Shown here piece after piece: positions 1 through 12,344 of a DNA stretch of 64,000 bases (within the stretch, counting starts at the first letter, position 1; the number at the start of each line of letters is the position of its first letter). Under the pieces are notes generated by a model. That model worked only from the letters and a program-made list of their open reading frames with translations, had not been told where the DNA came from and did no database searches. This DNA is from Apoderus coryli. Its lineage: Eukaryota > Arthropoda > Insecta > Coleoptera > Attelabidae. The position numbers and the translations under genes are program-made. The DNA lies in contig OU452201.1 of assembly GCA_911728435.2 (NCBI GenBank), forward strand, positions 9,362,001 through 9,426,000, written 5' to 3'.

Positions 1-2291
1 TCATAAATGGATAAGAAATCACTAAATGGAACTGTCAAAATACTGTAGACAGATATAGATAGATTAGAGCTGCAGTAAGCAAATTTTTAGAATCACCCTA
101 TATATCTATATGCTGTTGAAGGAATTTTCATGGAATAAGAACAAAAAGTGCAGTCAAGGGTTTATATTCCTAACCTACCCTAACTTGCCTTTACAGTTTT
201 AAACTATACACTTTCCGGATCAGTTGTTAGCAATTGCTTAATTTATATATATTTATGCTCGTGATAAATGTGATCGATAATCACTGATTTGTTTAAGAAC
301 GGAAGCAAATAAAAAACGACGCTAATTTTGTATAGTACAATATATACAGGATGTGATTAAAGTACGTTTCCAAACTTCCAGAGCGGATGCCTTGAGTGAT
401 TCTAAGCTGAAACATAAATATCTTAAAAATCCTTTATCCAATTTGTGTTACGTATGGTGGTAAGGGGCTAACTGATCCTCAATTAGTTGGAAATTATCAA
501 ATGCGCCATTGAACTTTTTGCAATGTTTGTAATTTTTTCCTATTTAGTAGTTTAAGATACAACTGTTTTACTTTTAGCATTGTTGTCGTATCTTCCTTAG
601 TTTTTGAGATGCAAATATCGAAAGAAGAGTGTCATGGAATTATATAAAACAATTATATTTCAAACAGATACGAGTTTGACAACTAACATAATTGTAAACA
701 GTGCGTACGGAATAACTTGTGATCAGATGAGGTGTTTTTAAGAGTTTTAAGCGATAAAATTTGTTATTGATATTAGAAAATAGTTTAATTTATTTATTTA
801 GTCCCCAAGCAATTCAAGGGCGGCTAACGCATCAAGAGAGATATCCTCATCGTTGCGTATCACATAGACAACCATTTGTAAATCAATCAAACCTATTATT
901 ATCTCAATAACAGTAAGTAAGTAAGAACCGTAATCAAATCATATTTAGTTAAGTATATAATTTTTATTTCTACACAGAGTTCAATTAACAAGGAAGGCAG
1001 GAAACTCACGTCAATAGCTGATACTGCTGTTTTGCATTAGTCGCGGAAAAAGGAAGTGCTTTTTTAATAGGGTTTAAGATTTAAGCCAAAGATAAAAGCC
1101 GAAATTTTAATTAACATTTACAAGAGAAAATGCAACTCATTATAAAATTTTACATAGTCGTTTCCTGTACTATGGATAAAAAATGTTTACCTTTTACCTA
1201 AAAAAAATCGCTCAAAATTGATGTGTAAATTATTGCACAAATTCGATCATAAGCTTATTATTTGTATCTGTAATATTCAACGTTTGCTGTATCACAGAAA
1301 CTCATATAAATAATATACTATTGAAGAAAATTCTAGGACCAAACCATATACTCGTATATATCTGATCTGATTCTAATTCCCACGCCCCGCTAAATCCATG
1401 CGCCAATACAGTGGCGGCACTACTAAAGTCAAATGGAATGCTTTGTTACATAGTACTCGTATACATGGTGTTCTAACATACCAATCATGAACACGACAAC
1501 ACACTGCACTGGAAATTCAAAAAGTGTATGCATTTGATATTAATTTCGGTAAAAATAAATAATACTTCATTAATCTTTGTTTTTTTTTTCATGAATTTCC
1601 ATCGTAAAAGAATATCCTATTGCAACTCAGGCCTACTACGAGCAAAAGAAAACGACAATTATGTGTTAAATGTAATAATTCTTTCTAATGTTGAAGGTAT
1701 TATTGTCCAGGAAAAACTATCGACTTCTGGGGGAACAAGTCTGACTGAATTAGGCTGGTCGATATATTATTATGATTTCCATTATAGCGGGGAAGGGTCT
1801 AATGGATGCAATAATTCTGGTTAAGTCACTGTTCACAAATTGCTAAATTTTAAAACCTAACAGTTGGAGTATCTCAGCTCTCAGCTGATTTCCACATTTC
1901 TAAAAGGCAAACATAGTTGTTAAGCTTACGACCATCGAATGGTACGAGCTTTTTAGATTCACAATCCACGAGTGTCGTTGTTAATAGATTGAAACTATCC
2001 TTGTCTAAAAGATTGCTGCTGGAGGTGAAGAGAGGAAAGTATTTGCAGATAAGAGTGACAGATGTCAAAAGGGAATCTATCAACAACCCATACAAGTGAA
2101 CGATCCACTAATGACATTAAGTTAAGTAATTAGTCAGCAGACGCTAGTGGGAAGCCCAAGCGATGATATACTTTAAGGAGATGCTCATATCAAACATGAT
2201 CAAAATCCTTTGATAGTGACATAACTGATACAGATGTGTATTAAAACATCACTAATCTACCGTCCCGATTTGATATTGTTCTGAATGTTAA
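1..2291. other. non-coding stretch, no gene seen
   Basis: AT-rich sequence with only short chance reading frames. None of them shows a recognisable domain, a splice-consistent neighbour or a compositional change. I see no RNA gene and no terminal inverted repeat in this stretch. Confidence 0.6.
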
Positions 2292-2940
2292 GCCGGTGAT
2301 ACATCTGACAAACGTTTTCATTCGTTCGCGTTGTCAGCAATCGCAGCTAATCGCAGCTTTGCTCCAAAACCGAGGAATGTTTGCGTTTGCCGACGTTCGT
2401 AGTCTTTCCATGCATTCTTGAGCAGGGATGCAGAAAATGATTATTAGGAACATGTGCAGTCACAAGACAGTGCTATAGATACTATTCTTGAAATTCCTTG
2501 GTTGGATATTTTAAATGTATATTACAAACTTGTGTAGGAATTTCCTGTTGCATGAATCCTTATAGTGTGACAGCAAGGCTGACTTTCGGCGGAATGGCTA
2601 GTCTGAAGTAAGTGTTCCATTTTGAGATTTTCGGCCTAACTAGTTCTAAAATTATACCGAAATCTCCACGGGGCTTGTTGCTATTATTCATTTTTATATA
2701 CTTTTAGGGTATATTTGTTACCGAATGTATAGTTATTACTATTCATTGCCAATAACTGATTAAAATTAAAATTTTTGCTTGTTAATTCTTCATAACTTCG
2801 ACACTTAAACGTTCGCATTCGCTTCTAGCAGTCCCTTTGTCCAACTTTGCCTTGCGCTCGTCGCGAATTATCCCCTACATCTGTCACAAATTCGTGGGCA
2901 GTACCAACGAATGAAAACGTTCGTCAGATGTATGACCGCC
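2292..2940. mobile_element. 649-bp MITE-like element with ~35-bp terminal inverted repeats
   Basis: The left end (from GCCGGTGATACATCTGAC) and the reverse complement of the right end (GGCGGTCATACATCTGAC) match over about 35 bp, continuing through AACGTTTTCATTCGTT, with three mismatches. The interior is richer in CG than its surroundings (GTTCGC, GTCGCG, CGACG) and holds no transposase. No clean target-site duplication is visible: the left flank is TGTTAA and the right flank TTTGTT. By structure this is a non-autonomous DNA transposon; the superfamily cannot be assigned. Confidence 0.6.
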
Positions 2941-3902
2941 TTTGTTTCATGTCCCTATTTCATCATCTAGTGAATACCGAAAAATTAAAGTACGTATACG
3001 TGTTAATATCGCCTTGTTCTTCTCAGCTTTTCAGGCCAATATTACGTGTTCAGGGATAAACTGAATCTGAAAGTTTTAAATCCTGCATCATATATGAATT
3101 AGCTAACGTTTAGCAAAGTAAGATTAGTTGTCTGTGGCATAGTGTTTGTTTATTATATGATATCCATAATGTTTATGCATATAACTTTCATAGATATTTT
3201 TTGAACACTCTGTTTTAACATTCTTGGACAATAATTAGATAATATCATTTGAAATTTATTAGGTATGCAGCAATATTTTGTTTAATCTGAAACTATATTA
3301 TCGATATTAGTAAATCGCGTTTAATTTTCACGAAATAACAATTATTATTATGGCAAAAGAAATGAATAAAGAGCACACCGTTATTATATTATAGAAAGGT
3401 CATGACTGTAAGTCACAATAACTGCTTTTTCTATAAATTAATAGAAAATAGTGATATTATCATTAATACTAAGTATTTTATTAAATTTATAATCTCGACT
3501 CGGAAAAATTTAACAGTTTATCCTTAATAACTACTTTTGTAGTTCTGTTTTCAGTTTATGCAAACAGTTTAAAATACGTAGTGTATAATTAAGAACTATA
3601 TTACTTACGTAAGAAATAATTATAATACCTATCCTTAGTAAACAGGCATTTATGGCATCCCTGTATATATCTTAGACTGGCGGGCAATCGACAGATTCGA
3701 TCTGAAACAATTTTCATGAAATCCGAACGTAATTAAGGCAAATATACTCCGTATAGATGTCTATCGACAAATTTTAAAACCGTACTGTACCTACAAGATC
3801 AGGGGCGTATCGCACAAACTTTATTTTATTGTAGAATACAGATGCCTAAAATTTACATACAAACGTAGAAGTCGTCGAAAATTGGTTATTATCGTGTTTT
3901 GA
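2941..3902. other. non-coding stretch, nothing recognised
   Basis: AT-rich DNA without a supported gene, RNA or repeat boundary. Confidence 0.5.
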
Positions 3903-4106
3903 ATTATAAGAGAGAAAACAGCTTTTTGTTAGACACTTTTAATTCTAAATAACAAAATATTTACTTAACTAAACGCTCCAAATCGTTTTAAATTGCTTAT
4001 TTATGCCTAATCTTATTTCTTTTTACTAATAAAATTTAGTTTTCAATTCTAAGAGAGAAAACAGCTTTTTGGTAGGCACTAATTTTTAATTCTAAATACC
4101 AAATCG
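3903..4106. repeat. local direct repeat, two ~55-60 bp copies
   Basis: A block containing AAGAGAGAAAACAGCTTTTT followed by AATTCTAAATA occurs at about 3903-3957 and again at about 4045-4106, with small differences. The spacing is roughly 140 bp. This looks like an old tandem duplication of non-coding DNA. Confidence 0.55.
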
Positions 4107-4819
4107 TTGTTTGTAAAAATAGAAGCATGCGGTGTTTGCGTTAAATTTAAACCAGGATAGGTCCTACTTTCGTAGCAAACTTACAATGGTCTGATCAGAT
4201 TTTTGGATGAATTGACAAAAGAAAAAACTAGTTTTTGGTTCTCCTTTATAGCCCGAAAACTATATGACATATATCCAAACTAAAAAAACTAGTTGATCGA
4301 TATATTAACATCGTCGCGTGGTCTTGAGTTATGAAAACAAAATATCTAGCTTGATGCTTCCACAGAAGAAATACCCCTAGGTCAAATATTTCCCGAATCT
4401 GTAAGTAACAAATCAACTTGGTCACAGGATTTGTTTTCATGGGATTTTGTGTACCTTTACTATATGTTCCAACATTATGTTGATATCTTATCTAAACGCC
4501 GCGAAAAAACGACCTGAATTTTGAATGAACAAGTCATTGTTTGTTACTGAAGCTTATTCGCTTGTATGTCTATGTCTAAGTCAAATCTGCATTAAATTGA
4601 ACAAGATTTCAGTTTGTTGAAGTGGATCGCGAAGAATCTTACAGAAAAAGACTAACAGCAGTTTGTGGCAAGGGAAATTCGTATGGTAGAAATAGAAGAA
4701 AAGTGTATATTGAAGGTGGAATAACTAAATATTTTAGACAGAAAACTTCCACTTCCAATAATAATTAAATAGATAAACATTCAAAATAAAATGTCTCATG
4801 TAGTTTCATTATTTTTATA
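4107..4819. other. non-coding stretch, nothing recognised
   Basis: AT-rich sequence with no supported gene or element boundary. Confidence 0.5.
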
Positions 4820-5285
4820 AGGGTTGAGATGATTAAAATCACGATTAAAATCAGATTTTAACAATACAAAAAAAAAAATCTTTTTGCGGACTTTTGTGAC
4901 TTAGCCTCCAACTTAACTAGTGATGGTAATAATCCTGTGTCTGCAAAATATTTGGGAACAATATCTAGAGCATCTCTCTTTTCCTCAGATAGTAATGGAT
5001 ATTCTTATTTGTTTATTGTAGCCTCCAACATAAATTATTGATATTAACGCAAACCTCTTTCTTCTTCAAAATTGTTAAAAATATCCAGTAACTTTTTCCA
5101 TAGGAAAACTGCTTGAGATACAAATGCCTGCCGCTTGCAAAAACTACGCGAACGAAATTTTCATGTTAAAAATACTCGTATTGGTACTTGTACTATTACT
5201 ATTCCTGCCTAAAAATATTTGTTTACTTAACAAAATAAAATATAACCCGTTCGAAATATTTGAAAATAATAATATTTGTAGTTAG
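4820..5285 (-). mobile_element. hAT-like element remnant, minus strand
   Basis: On the minus strand, about 4903-4988 is a diverged copy of plus-strand 31835-31918, which leads into a hAT-type C-terminal dimerisation region. A second block, 5135-5281, matches the reverse complement of 31125-31280. The two blocks sit closer together here than at 31 kb, where a foreign transposase fragment separates them. The left edge (AGGGTTGAGATGATTAAAATC) resembles the sequence at 33246 and may be an element terminus. No open reading frame survives. The hAT call rests on the 31-kb copy, not on this one alone. Confidence 0.5.
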
Positions 5286-5969
5286 TAAAAATGTATGATT
5301 TTTATTTGTGAAACACCAAAAATCAAGACCGATAAAAGTTATAATTCTGCTCTAAAAATTAAAATTATTTGAGGGTTGTTTTTTGAAAGTTAGACTGACA
5401 TAAGATAGCATATAGGAAGAAATGAACTATAGTTCTCACAATTTATAGGCCACACAACTCATATAAAAAACGTTTTGAACTTCTTTCAATAAAGAAAATA
5501 AATAAGAATCAAGATAACTTCGATATGCCGTCGTAATTAAATGAGTGCAAATATGCCGCAAGACAAGTTCATATGAAATTATACAATTATTACTATGTAC
5601 GGAATCAGTTATGGGAATTTATCACAGCTCTTCAATTGTTAGATTCCATTTAAACAATTATTATTATTATTACAAACACAAAATAAATCTTAATTAAATT
5701 ACAAAAAATGTATATTATGATGAAGAAAAGTAGAAAAGACGATAAATATAAAATACTTATTTCAAACAAAAGATCAGGTCATCTATGTTAATATATCAAG
5801 GGTTACAGCTCGTAATCCATGAGGTGCCACGCATTTTCACTAGGCTCAAATTATTTCTCAGAGAGAGGGCTATTAGAAAAAAAAAATGAAAGAATCCAAA
5901 AAAACAGTATACGAGGGTTGTTTCAAAAATACTACTACTAGAATTTGTGTAAGAAAAATGTTGTTCAGC
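5286..5969. other. non-coding stretch, nothing recognised
   Basis: AT-rich DNA without a supported gene. Confidence 0.45.
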
Positions 5970-5998
5970 CTGAAGAAGTTACTAATTAGTGACGAAAC
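5970..5998 (+). ncRNA. hammerhead-like core (Penelope-type tail)
   Basis: CTGAAGA, then a self-complementary segment (GTTACTAATTAGTGAC, giving a GTTAC/GTGAC-like stem), then CGAAAC. This is the order of the conserved hammerhead ribozyme core CUGANGA - stem II - GAAA. Penelope-like retroelements are known to carry such motifs in their terminal repeats. Stems I and III were not modelled, so catalytic activity is unproven. Confidence 0.4.
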
Positions 5999-6267
5999 GT
6001 CTTTGTCATTTTAGTTTTTATGTATTGACGAAAATAAAGATGGATGTCTTTATTTAAAAAATTTTTATAAAGATTTTTTTTTTATAAGAACCGAACACCC
6101 CAAGAAAAAGTAAACTGAAAAAAAAAAGTATAAAATAATATCGCCATATTTAATTACATATTTATTAGGAACAAGGATCGGGCCATATAACTTTCCAAAT
6201 GGTGTAAATTTCAATAAAATACTAGTATAGGGTGCGGGAGGTAAATATGGAAATAGCATATTGTGCA

Positions 6268-6352
6268 ACGAACATGAAATGACATATATTTCTTAGGAGT
6301 ATGATCGTTTGCAGCATGAGCCGCAGTAGGAAATATCCTTCATTTCATGTGA
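6268..6352. repeat. shortened copy of a fold-back sequence
   Basis: The stretch with CATGAAATGACATATATTTC and TTTGCAGCATGAGCCGCAG matches 24345-24441, where it forms a ~97-bp fold-back. Here the inner right half is missing, so only part of the palindrome remains. It lies directly beside the palindromic repeat family copy at 6368. Confidence 0.5.
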
Positions 6353-6367
6353 GTTTCACACGATACT

Positions 6368-7309
6368 TTTTTTACGACTGTTTTAATGCTTTTGAATAAA
6401 TTTAACATAATTTTTAGGAAAATATTTGTTTTTCGAAACTTACCCCTGTTACCGTATAAGCATAAATACGATAAACTAGAAGTATTAAATTAACTAGGTG
6501 CTGTTAAACTATATTCACTATCACTGTTTATGTGTTTTGAAATTAGCGAAATACTTAATAATAATAATAATAATAAAGACTTTATTGCAAAAAAAGTATA
6601 CAATAGGCGAAGTTGAGGCTTAAGCCTCCTCACTTAACCTCAAACACAGATAACGACATACACAAATTAGCAATACAATACAAAAATGAAATGAAACCAC
6701 ATGACGTTAAGAAAAATCAAAATTCCCTAGAAATTCCAGATATCTTCAATAAGTGATTTTGAATACAACAAAAAAAAAACAATAAATATTACTAAATAAT
6801 ACTAAATAATAAAATCCTTACGCTACTTATACTAAATTTTTCAAAACATGTCTGACAGACCGCTTAAATCTATAGCCCGTCAACAATTTCACATCACCCG
6901 GCAATCTGTTGTAATATTTAGCAATAGTATAAGAAAAAGACCGTTCAAACATCGCAGTAGAATGGAATGGTGGCGCAATTGACGATTTATATCTAATATT
7001 GACAGAATGAGCATGACCCCTAAATATTATTCTTTCATACAAATATTCGGGTTCCTTACTGTTTATGATTTTATTAAATAGTACGAGAGAGTGCAACAAT
7101 TATTATTAATTATAAATACCAAAACTGTCAATTTGGTGTTTGTATTTTCGGCGTTGCTATGGTGATTTTTCATGCCCGCCGCTACTTTTGTCATTACCAG
7201 GAAATATTATTACGCACGGGTAAATGAAAAACAGCATTACAATGTACTACATTTTCAAATCATGATTGAACATATAATAAAGGCATTTAAAGACAGTCGT
7301 AGAAAAAAA
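6368..7309 (+). mobile_element. MITE-like repeat, copy 1, split by a LINE
   Basis: This is one of three copies of a repeat bounded by TTTTTCTACGACTGT on one side and ACAGTCGTAGAAAAA on the other (others at 13987-14390 and 24459-24930). The left part (6368-6552) and right part (about 7105-7309) are continuous in the other two copies, so the intervening ~550 bp are a later insertion. The element has no coding capacity of its own. Confidence 0.65.
6553..7104 (-). mobile_element. 5'-truncated LINE 3' end, minus strand
   Basis: The minus strand encodes about 90 residues (7099 down to 6827) that resemble the C-terminal tail of a non-LTR retrotransposon reverse transcriptase: a hydrophobic LVLFNKI start, an S-F-SYT..K.YNRLP motif and a basic FKRSVRHVL end. 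After the stop comes about 270 bp of 3' UTR, an AATAAAG signal near 6580 and a short TTA-type microsatellite tail. It lies inside a repeat whose uninterrupted version is seen at 24.6 kb, which fixes the insertion limits. Because the 5' part is lost I cannot name the clade; jockey/CR1-like is plausible. Confidence 0.6.
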
Positions 7310-8168
7310 CTATTAAAGTTGAAAATAGAAGAAGAAATAAAATCTAGTGATAATACAGTTGAAAAAATAGCTTGGTTTTTATATTATTTCCTAATTAGAA
7401 TGTAATAGAGATGGTCGTTTCTATTATAGATTTATCAAGTTAGCTTGACGTCTTTAATTTCCAATAAAATCTCCCAAGGTAAGTAGTAATAGCTACCGAT
7501 CAGTGATTTGTATACATAAATTTACATTATCCATACCTAATCCTATTTAACTAATAAATCTTTTCTTTGTACATGCAAAATAGTCGTTATTATAACTGCA
7601 GGCCATATAAACCGAGACCTCTATGGCTTTAAGAACTCGTGACAGATAGTTGTTGTAGTGCTATAGTTGGTACCTGAATACCATCATAGACACTTTTTTC
7701 ACTGCTATTCTGTGTTTTACTGGTAACATAGATATGTAATGTATTTATTTTGAAGAAATAGGTAACCCTGATTTAAAAACATACTTTTAGAAACATGCTT
7801 ATAGTTCTTGATAATGGGTTTTTAACAACTGTACAATAAAATTTATATTTATAAAACAACAGAATCGTGTTAGTTATTAAGTGTTTTCGGTCATTATTAG
7901 CAAAATAAGTGTGTAATAAAAATATAAACATTATTTCTGTCGGGGAGCGCTGAATGAGAGACTCTGGATGCTGCCATAAAATCATATTTGGTCACAATAA
8001 ATACTAAATAATTTTATTAGAATATTTCGATTTTAGCAAATTTTTTATATTTTATTTTTTGAAAAAAACCATTTCTAAGAGGAGCGGGATGTATTTGTAA
8101 ATGAAACGACGTCTGCTCCATATAATTCTTTATATACATGTTTAAACTGCTGAACTTTAGACAGACAT
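7310..8168. other. non-coding stretch, nothing recognised
   Basis: AT-rich DNA with no supported gene or element. Confidence 0.5.
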
Positions 8169-8197
8169 GTTTCGGACCATACTCATTTCATCTTCAG
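8169..8197 (-). ncRNA. hammerhead-like core (Penelope-type tail), minus strand
   Basis: The minus strand reads CTGAAGA, a 16-nt spacer, CGAAAC. The core is intact, but stem II pairing within the spacer is weak, so this is one of the poorer members of the set. Confidence 0.3.
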
Positions 8198-9750
8198 CAG
8201 CATTATATACAACCTCACGTAAACATAAGAGTGTTTTTAGGCACGGATTTAATATTTTAACCCCCGTTTCGACACCTTGATATTTTTGTGCTGTGACCAG
8301 GGTAAGTATAACTACTACTTCAATTTCACGATTGACATTTTTATATTTTGACACTTTTTAACACCTTTATGGAGAGTATATGTATATTAATATTATATGG
8401 GATATCTATACATCCAAATTCTAACTTAATGTAAAATTTTTTGAGAGTGCCTTCATTTAATCTATAATATAATATGTATATATTCTAAAATTTTGGTCCC
8501 TTTGTCAAATTAATTACCGACGCCCTGTATACATAAATTGTATATAACCGTCTTTTTTACACCAAGGTCTATTCGCCCAAATAAAATTACGTAATTCTTT
8601 CTATCAGTTTATCAAATATGATTTTTAAGATTTGACCCTCTATTTATATCCCCTATCAGAAATTTAATCAGTTCCTCGCTATGTACAATAGGCTTTTTGT
8701 ACCATATTTGGTTTTGGCCCAAAACACGTATGCCAGGGACCACAAACACCAACACTGTTAGGCTATGAGCTAAGATCAAGGTGTATTTCTATACATACTG
8801 TCATTTAGACATTATAGTAGGGAATGGACGGTGAACCAGAGCAGTGCAGCTCGGAACTACTGTAAGAAATTCTTCAATAATTCATTTAATTATAAAACTA
8901 TTTTAATGACAAACATTTTTATTGATAACAATGTGACAGTCTGCTTAACAGAATTCCTCTTCAGATATCATTGGTTGTCTCATTCTTTTTATTTAATTAT
9001 ATATGTATTGCAATAGTTGTAATCTGCTTTCATTTAATATTGTCTCTGTACATAAAATATTTAAATGCCCACTGAATATTCCCATAATATTGTCAAACAT
9101 TTCAACTTTATGTGGTTAATATAATGTATATACGACAATCTTGACGTTTTTGCATAAACACACGCAACAAAGATAAACGCCGATTAAAATTCGTCGAGCA
9201 TTTTATGCTATGCTAAGAACATTGGAAATGGAAGTATACATATACATACATACCTACATTACATTATATGTACATCTTTCTTTTTTACTCTAAAACTGAT
9301 ATTCATCATAATATATTTTAGCTAAGAATGGAATTATTACTATATTACGGTATAATGTCCAAAATCAAAGATTAATCTACACAATAGATAGTCAGCGTAT
9401 ATGGGAAATAAAACAAAAATTGAAACTGTCTCGACACGAGCTACATCTATTAGAAAAACATGCAACCATGGAAATTGTAGATGGCGTTATATGTATTGTG
9501 TTGAAATAAAATAATCATATGGGCAATGTTAGACAAGGACGAGTATACTTTCCCCTACGAGGTGGGAGTTTGTTTTTATATTATAGGTATCATATATGTA
9601 CTACTGTGCAGCAGTGTTTTTTGTTTAAAATTATATGGTATACGTATACCTATCTACGCAAAGATTAATGTGTATGGACGAAAATAAAAGAAATTACTAT
9701 AATAGTATAAATATACAGGGCTGGTTTATTAAATGTTTAAGACAATAATT
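8198..9750. other. non-coding stretch, nothing recognised
   Basis: AT-rich DNA. A fragment ending GCCCTGTATACA near 8522 resembles a degraded transposon end of the CAGGG type. No gene is supported. Confidence 0.45.
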
Positions 9751-9786
9751 TTAAATGACTAAAATAATATTATTTTAGTCATTTAA
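9751..9786. repeat. 36-bp perfect palindrome
   Basis: Two 18-bp arms (TTAAATGACTAAAATAAT and its exact reverse complement) meet with no spacer. It is not in a recognised element. A hairpin of this kind can arise by template switching during replication. Confidence 0.75.
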
Positions 9787-10783
9787 TTTTAAATTTCGGA
9801 TATAAGGATGCATCAAAAAGTTATATTTAAATTAACGAAATTTGGCGTTATAGATAGGACTTCCGGTTATTACCTGATTCAGTTTTAAGGATCAAACTAA
9901 AACAGCAGATTCAACTTGTCGTTAACATTATGAAAAAATAAATCTCAGAGGCGGGTAAATTAAAGGGGCATACAGGCGTGAAATGCTACCCTAACTTTTT
10001 TATGCACATTTTTTGCGTGTGTTTCAATTCGGAGATGTAAAATCTAACAAATTATATACGTAATAAATGTATCCTTCTGTGATATTGATAGAAAGTCATC
10101 GTTATCGCGTAATATCGATTTTAAGAAATGTTAATATTAAAAAGGCTGTGCTTTTTACAAGTTGCTGAAGTAAATAAGGTTTGAAATTTCCAGCATGACA
10201 ATAATTATTTAAAAAAATACGGTTTCGAAATGCAGGATGTAAAAAATTAGAATTTTTAATCTGTTTTTAATGAAAATTTAAATCTATTGAGAAATATGGT
10301 TCAGGGTTTTTGTGAAATGTATTTTACTCCAAAGATTCTACTCATCGATTATAACCGAATTAATTTACTCAAAAATATCTATACTAGTAAAATAACACAA
10401 TTATCACAATTAGGTTCAAATTCTGCAACGCCGAATTGAAAAAAAACTTACAGTCTCCCTAATATTGAAACTTTAAAAAACTAACGATTTATGTAGATTG
10501 TATTGTTAACACGTTTCGTAAAAAGCTTTAAAAACCCACCAACAGGGTGTTAAAAGTATCACGACAATAACTTTTTTAACAAGTACAATCGTCTGCTTCA
10601 GATTGATCCTTAAAAACTGAATAACAGTTTCTCTATATAAAAAAATAAAACTCGTAAATATCATCCCCAAACATTTAATTTGAATACAATTACATAACAC
10701 CATATTTGAAAGTAAATAAAAAAAAAACAGCATTACCTAGTTTGACAGATTTGCAAATTGCAAATCAAAGTATCTATGTATAC
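9787..10783. other. non-coding stretch, nothing recognised
   Basis: AT-rich DNA without a supported gene. Confidence 0.5.
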
Positions 10784-11068
10784 AGGGTGTTGCATAAGTA
10801 CTTGTACAAACTTTAAAGGGTGATTCTTTGACTAATTTTAAGATACAAATTTCATATGTACATGGGTCCGCTACGGCTTGGTTTTCGAGATACAGGTAGT
10901 TCAAAAAGAATATTATATTTAGGATTATATGCTTGTTCAATAGCATCGCAATTTGGTGCAATTCAGGATACAGGTGTATTGATGACACCAGAGCTGTCAA
11001 AAGAACTAATAAAAAATACGAAAAATAACAAAATACAAATATCATTCAAAAGACAACAATGCACATAA
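10784..11068. mobile_element. degraded transposon end of the CAGGGTGTTG type
   Basis: Begins with TA then CAGGGTGTTGCATAAGTAC, the same kind of terminus as the long-TIR transposons elsewhere in this window, followed by non-coding sequence. I could not find the matching opposite end. The short reading frames across it look like chance. Confidence 0.35.
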
Positions 11069-11146
11069 TAGTCGGTACCAAGCCAGATAGGTAGTAGGTA
11101 AATATAGATTTATTTTGTTTCGGGCTTGGGCTTGGCACCGACTTAT
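11069..11146. repeat. ~78-bp imperfect hairpin
   Basis: TAGTCGGTACCAAGCC at the left and the near reverse complement GGCTTGGCACCGACTTA at the right enclose a short AT-rich loop. It may be a minimal fold-back element. Its relation to the neighbouring transposon end is unclear. Confidence 0.4.
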
Positions 11147-12344
11147 TGTAATCAAAACTACCCACCAAACGGATACATTTAATTTTACGCAGATGCTCAA
11201 AATGTTAACTTTCTTTCATTAATAGAGACCTGTGAAGTGAGCTTACCTCTTACGCCCACGTATTAAGTACTAAGTTTCAGTTATCAGTTATAATTTTTTA
11301 TTTTCCAAGAAAGCGAAACGAGATATTTAAAACGGCATTGCGCCGCCCTCATGTATACCTCCGGGGGCGGCATCGAAAATCGCTACACGTCACAAACTTG
11401 TAAATGCTTAGAACTACCCCTATATCAAATTTCTATTTTCTATCTTTTTTGTTTCATACCCAAAGCCCTATTCCTACCGAACTTATTATTTACCCGAAGA
11501 AACATTAAAAATAAGTAAAATTTAAGTAAGTGGAGTGGACACTTTTGAGGAATTATTTAGGTTTATTCTAAACCGATAAAGTGGAACTTATACCTGATGA
11601 AGAGACAGACTATTATAATAGGTATACCTAATATAATATAGGTAGCACTGATAATTTTTTTATTATAGGTATTATAAGATCTACAACAATCTTGTTACAT
11701 CTTTGCCACATTGTCTACGTGAAATATTTAGTCAAAAGTATGTTTCTATCTAAAAGCTTTTCATTTAACGATTGTTCGCCACTGATCATGGGACTGGTCT
11801 AGTCTTGAAACATGTATGACATGGATTAAATATTATTATATTAAATTTAATTCATAGAGATTAGGCTTTTATTTCAATACTGTACTTGTAATAAATCACC
11901 CTGTGTGTTTCTTTTACCGACGAATTGGCAACAGCACGACACACACCACATTCGCTTGTTTTTTTTTCTACCCTCCCTGCGTATCCCCTCCAGATTAATA
12001 CAGAATTTCATCAATTTCTCTCTCTGACAATACAGCATTGCCGGTGCATATCTGTTGCAAATGATCTAAATAATTGTTATACGTTGCGTTTTGTTTTTGA
12101 TATTAATAAACTACAAAACGGTTTCTGGCTGTGACAATACTGCTCTATGCTTTACACGCTAGTCTACGCCACGTAGTGGCAGGCATACTTAGAGATGTTC
12201 TGATTTTAATGCATTGGGCTGACTATCTATTGTGTAGATTAATCTTTGCCAAAATCTTTTCAGGTCCTGGAAAACTATAAGCAACTAAATGAATTTAAAT
12301 GAATTTCAAAATAAATTACGTCCATATAATGTCGAAAACCCACT
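11147..12344. other. non-coding stretch with one hammerhead-like relic
   Basis: No gene is supported. At 11782-11811 the plus strand has CTGATCA, a pairable GGGACTGGTCTAGTC segment and TGAAAC, followed by ATGTATG. The same arrangement is better preserved on the minus strand at 56297-56326. It is a degraded member of the hammerhead-like set. Confidence 0.4.
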
